Positions 59,684-64,000 of a stretch of DNA of 64,000 nucleotides are shown piece by piece. Source of the stretch: Aeromicrobium piscarium (lineage in GTDB: Bacteria; Actinomycetota; Actinomycetes; Propionibacteriales; Nocardioidaceae); contig NZ_VLNT01000008.1 of assembly GCF_007421815.1 (NCBI RefSeq), forward strand, positions 46,954 to 110,953, written 5' to 3'. The first letter of the stretch is position 1. Every line of letters begins with the position of its first letter. The translations under genes were made by a program, and so were the position numbers. Below the pieces are notes generated by a model, which was given only the letters and a program-made list of their open reading frames with translations, had not been told where the DNA came from and ran no database searches.

Positions 59684-61204
59684 ATGAAGGTCCCGTTCAG
59701 TGTCCGCGACTTCCTCGATCGCGCGTACACGGTCTACCCCGACCGGGTCGCGGTCGTCGACGAGCCGAACCAGACCGCGCCCTCGTGGGGCGAGCTGACG
59801 TATCGCGATGTGATGCGGTTGGCGCGCTCGCAGGCCGCGACCCTCGACGAGCTCGGCATCGAGCGGGGCGCCCGGGTCGCCTGCGTGTCCCACAACGCCG
59901 CCCGCCTGCTCGTCTCGTTCTTCGGCGTCTCGGCGTGGGGCCGCATCCTCGTGCCGGTCAACTTCCGCCTCGCCCCCGCGGAGGTCCAGTACATCGTCGA
60001 GCACAGCGGTGCCGAGGTCGTGATGCTCGACCCCGACCTCGCGCACCTGGCCGAGGCGATCGACGCGCCGCACATCTTCGTGCTGGGCGAGGACGACGAG
60101 AAGATCTGGTCGAGCACCGCCGAACCCGAGCCGTGGGCGCCCGACGAGGACGCGACGGCCACGATCAACTACACCTCGGGCACCACGGCCCGGCCCAAGG
60201 GCGTGCAGTTGACCCATCGCGCGCTGTGGACGAATGCCACCGTCTTCGGGTGGCAGTCCTCCGTGAACGATCGCGATGTCTACCTGCACACGCTGCCGAT
60301 GTTCCACTGCAACGGCTGGGGCCAGGTCTACGCGGTCACCGGCATGGGCGGGCGTCACATCGTGCTCCGCCAGATCGACGGTACGGAGATCCTGAGGCGG
60401 ATCGAGCAGCACGGCGTGACCTTCCTGTGCTGCGCGCCGGCGGTGCTCTCGGCGGTCCTCGATGCGCTGAAGGACTGGGACGGCCCGACCGGACGAGACC
60501 GTGTCCGCTGCGTCGTGGCCGGCGCGCCACCACCCACCCGCACGATCGAGCGGGTCCGCGAGGAGCTCGGGTGGGAGTTCATCCAGATCTACGGGCTCAC
60601 CGAGACCGCTCCCCTGCTGACGATGAGCCGGATGCGCGAGGAGTGGGAGGATGAAGAGCCCACCGAACAAGCTCGCCTCCTCGGCCGTGCCGGGGCCCCC
60701 GCCCTCTCCACGCAGATCATGGTGAACGACTCCGGCGAGATCCTCGCCCGCTCCAATACCGTGCTCGAGGGGTACTGGGACAACCCCGAGGCGAGTGCCG
60801 AGTCGCTCGCGGACGGCTGGTTCCATACGGGCGACGGTGGCACCTATGAGGACGGCCAGGTGACGATCCTCGACCGCAAGAAGGACGTCATCGTCTCCGG
60901 TGGCGAGAACGTATCGTCGATCGAGGTCGAGGATGCTCTCGCCTCGCACCCGGCCGTCCGTGAGGTCGCCGTCATCGGCATCCCCGATGACAAATGGGGC
61001 GAGCTCGTCACCGCGCTCGTGGTGATCGAGGGCGAGGTCACCGATGATGAGCTGAAGGCCCATGCCCGCGAGCGGCTGGCCGGCTACAAGGTGCCGAAAC
61101 GCGTCGAGTTCCGCGAGGAGCTGGCCCGCACCGCGACCGGCAAGCTGCAGAAGTTCAAGCTGCGCCAGGAGTTCTGGTCCGGTCGCAACCGCACGGTCAA
61201 CTGA
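59684..61204 (+). CDS. AMP-dependent acyl-CoA synthetase/ligase
   Basis: The 506-residue enzyme has the adenylate-forming motifs YTSGTTARPKGVQLTH (A3), YGLTET (A5), GWFHTGD (A7), DRKKDVIVSGGENVSSIEVE (A8) and TGKLQKFKLR with the A10 Lys. It activates a fatty or aromatic acid as acyl-AMP and then acyl-CoA. ATG 59684 is preceded by GGAGCACTC. The ORF extends upstream without homology. Its neighbours do not fix the substrate. Confidence 0.94.
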   Translation: MKVPFSVRDFLDRAYTVYPDRVAVVDEPNQTAPSWGELTYRDVMRLARSQAATLDELGIERGARVACVSHNAARLLVSFFGVSAWGRILVPVNFRLAPAEVQYIVEHSGAEVVMLDPDLAHLAEAIDAPHIFVLGEDDEKIWSSTAEPEPWAPDEDATATINYTSGTTARPKGVQLTHRALWTNATVFGWQSSVNDRDVYLHTLPMFHCNGWGQVYAVTGMGGRHIVLRQIDGTEILRRIEQHGVTFLCCAPAVLSAVLDALKDWDGPTGRDRVRCVVAGAPPPTRTIERVREELGWEFIQIYGLTETAPLLTMSRMREEWEDEEPTEQARLLGRAGAPALSTQIMVNDSGEILARSNTVLEGYWDNPEASAESLADGWFHTGDGGTYEDGQVTILDRKKDVIVSGGENVSSIEVEDALASHPAVREVAVIGIPDDKWGELVTALVVIEGEVTDDELKAHARERLAGYKVPKRVEFREELARTATGKLQKFKLRQEFWSGRNRTVN

Positions 61205-61213
61205 CCTGACGTC

Positions 61214-61579
61214 TCATGACCAATCCCGAAGGAGGTCGGCCGATGCCTCGGCGGCGACCCGTCCCTCTGCAACCCCGATCACCATGTCGTAGGCAGGGTC
61301 GTCCGGAGCATCGACATCGCAGCCGTTGACGCCGAGGAAGACGACAGTGGCGAGCCAGCCCAAACGCTTGTTCCCGTCGACGAGCGGGTGGTTCCTGACG
61401 ATCGACTCCAGCAGCACGGCAGCTTTGAGATGTACCCCTTCATATGCGTCCTCGCCGTAGAGAGACGTCCGCGGCCGATACGCAGCCGAATCCAGGAGCC
61501 CGAGGTCCCGTACGGGCCCGACGGCGAGATCGGTCGCCAGATCCAGCAGATCGGTGAGGGTGAGATAGACGACCGTCAT
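61214..61579 (-). CDS. Doc/Fic-family toxin (death-on-curing)
   Basis: The 121-residue protein is a Doc-type Fic protein: VRNHPLVDGNKRLGWLATVV contains the HPxxDGNKR catalytic motif. Doc toxins phosphorylate EF-Tu and stop translation. Its start overlaps the antitoxin stop by four bases, the usual order. The motif retains His, Asp, Asn, Lys and Arg and so should be active. Confidence 0.92.
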   Translation of the reverse strand: MTVVYLTLTDLLDLATDLAVGPVRDLGLLDSAAYRPRTSLYGEDAYEGVHLKAAVLLESIVRNHPLVDGNKRLGWLATVVFLGVNGCDVDAPDDPAYDMVIGVAEGRVAAEASADLLRDWS

Positions 61580-61779
61580 CGACCGAGGCGATCGAGGAGG
61601 TCGGCGTAGCGAGCTCTCGCCGAAGCCGACAGCTCCGCGACCCGCTCTCGGTGCCCCCGACGCTCAGCCGCTTCGAGGATCGCGCGCACCGCAGCCTCCT
61701 GCTTGCTGACGCCCAGGGTGTCCGCGAGCTCGATGAGGGCGCGGTTCTGCTCGTCCGTCAATCGAAGAGTCATGGCCAT
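61576..61779 (-). CDS. Ribbon-helix-helix antitoxin of the Doc module
   Basis: The 67-residue protein has an N-terminal strand and helix, MTLRLTDEQNRALIELADTL then GVSKQEAAVRAILEAA, typical of RHH antitoxins, with a toxin-binding tail. ATG 61779 is six bases after TATCAT, a leaderless start. Two TGATACC repeats overlap the promoter and are likely its binding sites. Confidence 0.88.
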   Translation of the reverse strand: MAMTLRLTDEQNRALIELADTLGVSKQEAAVRAILEAAERRGHRERVAELSASARARYADLLDRLGR

Positions 61780-61787
61780 AGACTCAT

Positions 61788-61804
61788 GATACCGCACTGA
61801 TACC
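61788..61804. promoter_or_regulatory. Two TGATACC direct repeats at the toxin-antitoxin promoter
   Basis: TGATACC at 61788-61794 and 61798-61804 are spaced by 10 bases, one helical turn, over the -10 of the antitoxin gene. Such spacing is typical for RHH dimers binding in tandem, so the module should be autoregulated. Confidence 0.6.
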
Positions 61805-61823
61805 ACATGGGAGGAATCGAGCG

Positions 61824-62924
61824 ATGAGCACTGAAGGAGTCCGCGAGCTGATCGAACGGACGGCAAGGGAGCAGACATTGCCAGGCGCGGTCTGGGTGAC
61901 GATCCGCGAAGGCCGAACGGCCGTGGACGCCGTCGGCCACGAGCCCGACAGCGTCTTCCGCATCGCCTCGCTCACCAAGCCGCTCGTCGCGATGCTGACA
62001 CTGTGCCTGGCCGATCGAGGCGTTCTCGCGCTGGACGACCGGATCGATCGCTGGTTGCCCGAGCTGTCCGGACGACGGGTGCTGCGGGCCCTGGGCTCCG
62101 ACCTAGACGACACGGTGCCCGTCCGCCGGGCTCTCACGGTGCACGACCTGCTGACGATGGGGATGGGCTTCGGCTGGCATCCGGCCTTCGACGGCAGCCA
62201 GCCGCTCCAGCGGGCGATCACCGATCATGGCCTCGGGCCGAGCGCCTTCGCCCCGGCGATGGACCCCGCCACCTGGCTCGAGCAGGTCGGAGCACTGCCG
62301 ATGATCCATCAGCCCGGCGAGGGGTGGCTCTACGACTCGTCCCACACGGCGCTCGGCATCTTGCTGGAGCGTACCGGTGGCGCCGACCTCGATGCGCTGC
62401 TCGCCGAGCACGTCACGGGGCCGCTAGGCATGGGCGAGACGACCTACACCCTGGACGAGCGGACGCTGCCGCGACTCCCGGCGCTCCTCACCGGCGACCC
62501 GCCCACGATCGAGCGTCCGGCCGGCGACCCGGAGGCGAACATCACGCCGGCGATCCGCGGCGGAGCGACCGGCCTCTTCTCGACCGCCGCTGATCTGACC
62601 CGACTGGCCCTCGCGTTCCTCGGAGAGGACACCGGACTGCCCGGAGGGGTGATCGACGCGATGCGCCAGGACCACCGTGCACCGGGTCAACGCGCGATGA
62701 GCGAGCTCTTCCTCGAGCCCGGCACCGGATGGGGCTATGGCGTGAGCGTCGACGTGCGGCCGCGGTACGGATCGACCGATCGCTTCGGCTGGTCCGGCGG
62801 CACGGGCACGACCCTGTTCGCCGATCCGCGCCGCCGCACGGCGGGCATCCTGCTCACCCAGGTGGGCTTCGACGCCGAGTTCATGTCGCCGCTCCTCAAA
62901 CGCTTCTGGCAGCTCACCGCCTGA
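61824..62924 (+). CDS. Beta-lactamase-family serine hydrolase
   Basis: The 366-residue protein has the class C beta-lactamase fold: RIASLTKPLVAML (SxxK), YDSSHTALG (Y-x-S in place of Y-x-N), and GWSGGTGTTLFADP (HxG-like). No signal peptide is present, so it acts in the cytoplasm, more like an esterase or peptidase than an antibiotic-resistance enzyme. ATG 61824 has GGAGG upstream. It converges on the FAD-dependent reductase. Confidence 0.9.
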   Translation: MSTEGVRELIERTAREQTLPGAVWVTIREGRTAVDAVGHEPDSVFRIASLTKPLVAMLTLCLADRGVLALDDRIDRWLPELSGRRVLRALGSDLDDTVPVRRALTVHDLLTMGMGFGWHPAFDGSQPLQRAITDHGLGPSAFAPAMDPATWLEQVGALPMIHQPGEGWLYDSSHTALGILLERTGGADLDALLAEHVTGPLGMGETTYTLDERTLPRLPALLTGDPPTIERPAGDPEANITPAIRGGATGLFSTAADLTRLALAFLGEDTGLPGGVIDAMRQDHRAPGQRAMSELFLEPGTGWGYGVSVDVRPRYGSTDRFGWSGGTGTTLFADPRRRTAGILLTQVGFDAEFMSPLLKRFWQLTA

Positions 62925-62934
62925 GAACGGGTCC

Positions 62935-64000
62935 TCAGGGGTGACGGGTCGCGGCGGCGTCGTTCGCGGCGAGATACGACAAACCGAAGGCCGAGAGCAG
63001 GCCATTGCCGGCGAGATAGCCGCCCGCTCCGTGGCCGGAGATCCCCACGGCCGCACCCCCGGCGGCGTAGAGGCCGGGGATCGACGTGCCATCGGCCCTC
63101 GTCACCCTCGCCTGCGCGTCCACCCGCAAGCCTCCCTGCGTGTGGAAGAGCGCCGGCTTCACGAACACCGCCCCGAAGGGCGGGGTGAGAGGCGTGGACC
63201 AGGTCCGTCGGCCGAAGGGATCCTCCGCGCCGTCCCCGCCGGCCCTCGCCTGCTCCACGGTCTCGCCCAGGCCCCGCCGGTCGACGCCGATCGCGTCCGC
63301 GAGCTCGTCGACGGTCGAGGCCCAGCGCACGCCGCCCGATGACACCACATCGCGGTAATCCTGGAACTCCAGGCACGCCTCATGGATGCGCTCGTCCAGC
63401 ACGATCCACGCCTCGCCGTCCTGCGCGTTCTCCAGCACCTGCGCGGCGTACTCCGAATACCCCGTGGTCTCGTCGCCGAAGCGGCAACCGGTGCGGTCGA
63501 CGAGGAAGCCTCCGTGCATGACGGTGGCCCAGCCCGCGAGGGTCGCGGCGGGCATCGCCAAGGCGGCGTGGCCTTGATACGCGTCCAGGAATCCCGTCGC
63601 GGCGCCCAGCCGCTCGCCGATCCGCAGCGCGTCACCCGTGGAGCCTTCGCTGCCGTGGTAGATCGCCTCGCTGATCTCGGGAATGTGGCGGCCGACGAGA
63701 CCGGCATCCGCTCCGAATCCATTCGTCGCCAGCACCACGGCCCGTGTCGGGATCCGCTCGGAACCGCCGGGACCCTCGATCGTGACCGCCTCGACTCCGT
63801 CGGGGCCGACCGCGACATCGGTCAGCCGCGCCGGGACCAGCAGGTCGATCAGCTCGGACTCGCGCACCCGCCGCAGCAGGTGCTGCAACAAGGCCCGTCC
63901 CGCACGTCCCTCGATGGAATGACAGCGCTGCACCGAGTGACCCGGGTAGTGGAAATCGGTCACCAGGGTCAGCGGCACCCGCAGGCTGTCGGCCATCCAC
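62935..64000 (-). CDS. FAD-binding fumarate reductase/succinate dehydrogenase-type flavoprotein (partial)
   Basis: The visible 355-codon part lacks its N-terminal FAD motif because the gene continues beyond the window. It has RAVVLATNGFGAD, FVKPALFHTQGGLRVDAQAR, and the C-terminal GLYAAGGAAVGISGHGAGGY, typical of the fumarate reductase/ketosteroid dehydrogenase group. It oxidises or reduces a C=C bond with FAD. No start codon can be assigned. It converges on the serine hydrolase gene. Confidence 0.82.
   Translation of the reverse strand, partial: WMADSLRVPLTLVTDFHYPGHSVQRCHSIEGRAGRALLQHLLRRVRESELIDLLVPARLTDVAVGPDGVEAVTIEGPGGSERIPTRAVVLATNGFGADAGLVGRHIPEISEAIYHGSEGSTGDALRIGERLGAATGFLDAYQGHAALAMPAATLAGWATVMHGGFLVDRTGCRFGDETTGYSEYAAQVLENAQDGEAWIVLDERIHEACLEFQDYRDVVSSGGVRWASTVDELADAIGVDRRGLGETVEQARAGGDGAEDPFGRRTWSTPLTPPFGAVFVKPALFHTQGGLRVDAQARVTRADGTSIPGLYAAGGAAVGISGHGAGGYLAGNGLLSAFGLSYLAANDAAATRHP

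Overview
This window is a 64-kb piece of a high-GC actinobacterial chromosome. The evidence is GC-rich coding with strong third-position bias, GTG/TTG starts, many promoters of the form TANNNT-N6/7-ATG that would give leaderless mRNAs, an HspR-type HAIR element before clpB, an XRE regulator - HbhA-like - DUF2516 order known from mycobacteria (Rv0474-0476), and DtxR/IdeR-like boxes. I cannot name the genus. No rRNA, tRNA, CRISPR array, IS transposase or prophage gene was seen.

Layout. (1) 1-4 kb: a cobalamin riboswitch leads into cbtB-cbtA-cobT, followed by cobU and cobD(cbiB), a cobalt uptake and late-B12 assembly block. (2) 4-14 kb: Gfo/Idh oxidoreductase, acyl-CoA oxidase-like protein, trhO, a CPBP-like gene with an in-frame TGA, amidase, map, and a fatty-acid type operon maoC - acyl-CoA dehydrogenase - SDR behind a palindromic operator. 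(3) 14-24 kb: DUF3516 helicase, a TetR-ABC exporter operon, a BCCT transporter, and a PadR plus membrane-protein pair. (4) 23.7-31 kb: DUF2516, HbhA-like, XRE, NADH dehydrogenase II, clpB. (5) 31-37 kb: two ABC-2 exporter operons, the second preceded by an iron-box-like site. (6) 37-43 kb: an ascorbate-type PTS (IIAB, IIC) and a glycosyltransferase/methyltransferase/prenyltransferase-like cluster. (7) 43-49 kb: a membrane flavin electron-transfer operon (FMN-binding lipoprotein, ApbE, RnfD-like/reductase fusion), a VIT-family transporter and fprA. (8) 49-56 kb: a seven-gene GntR-PTS-transketolase operon with a split transketolase and a full-length one. (9) 55.7-57.3 kb: a decayed patch with a gene remnant, an alpha/beta hydrolase broken by TGA, and an apparently orphan leader peptide. 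(10) 57-64 kb: 3-hydroxyacyl-CoA dehydrogenase, GNAT, SRPBCC, AMP-dependent ligase, a Doc toxin module, a serine hydrolase, and the end of an FAD-dependent reductase.

The most unusual property is not a gene. Many intergenic gaps, mostly at gene 3' ends, hold long inverted repeats built from about 17-21-bp units. At least ten loci use units that begin GCGGT and then diverge into four or more sub-families. The arms differ between loci but stay complementary within each locus. Units even supply the stop codons of three genes. A second set uses GATGTG- or GTGGCC-type arms, some centred on GGTCGCCATGGCAACC. I regard this as the best candidate for an undescribed system: REP/BIME-like elements, structured terminators, or targets of an unknown protein.
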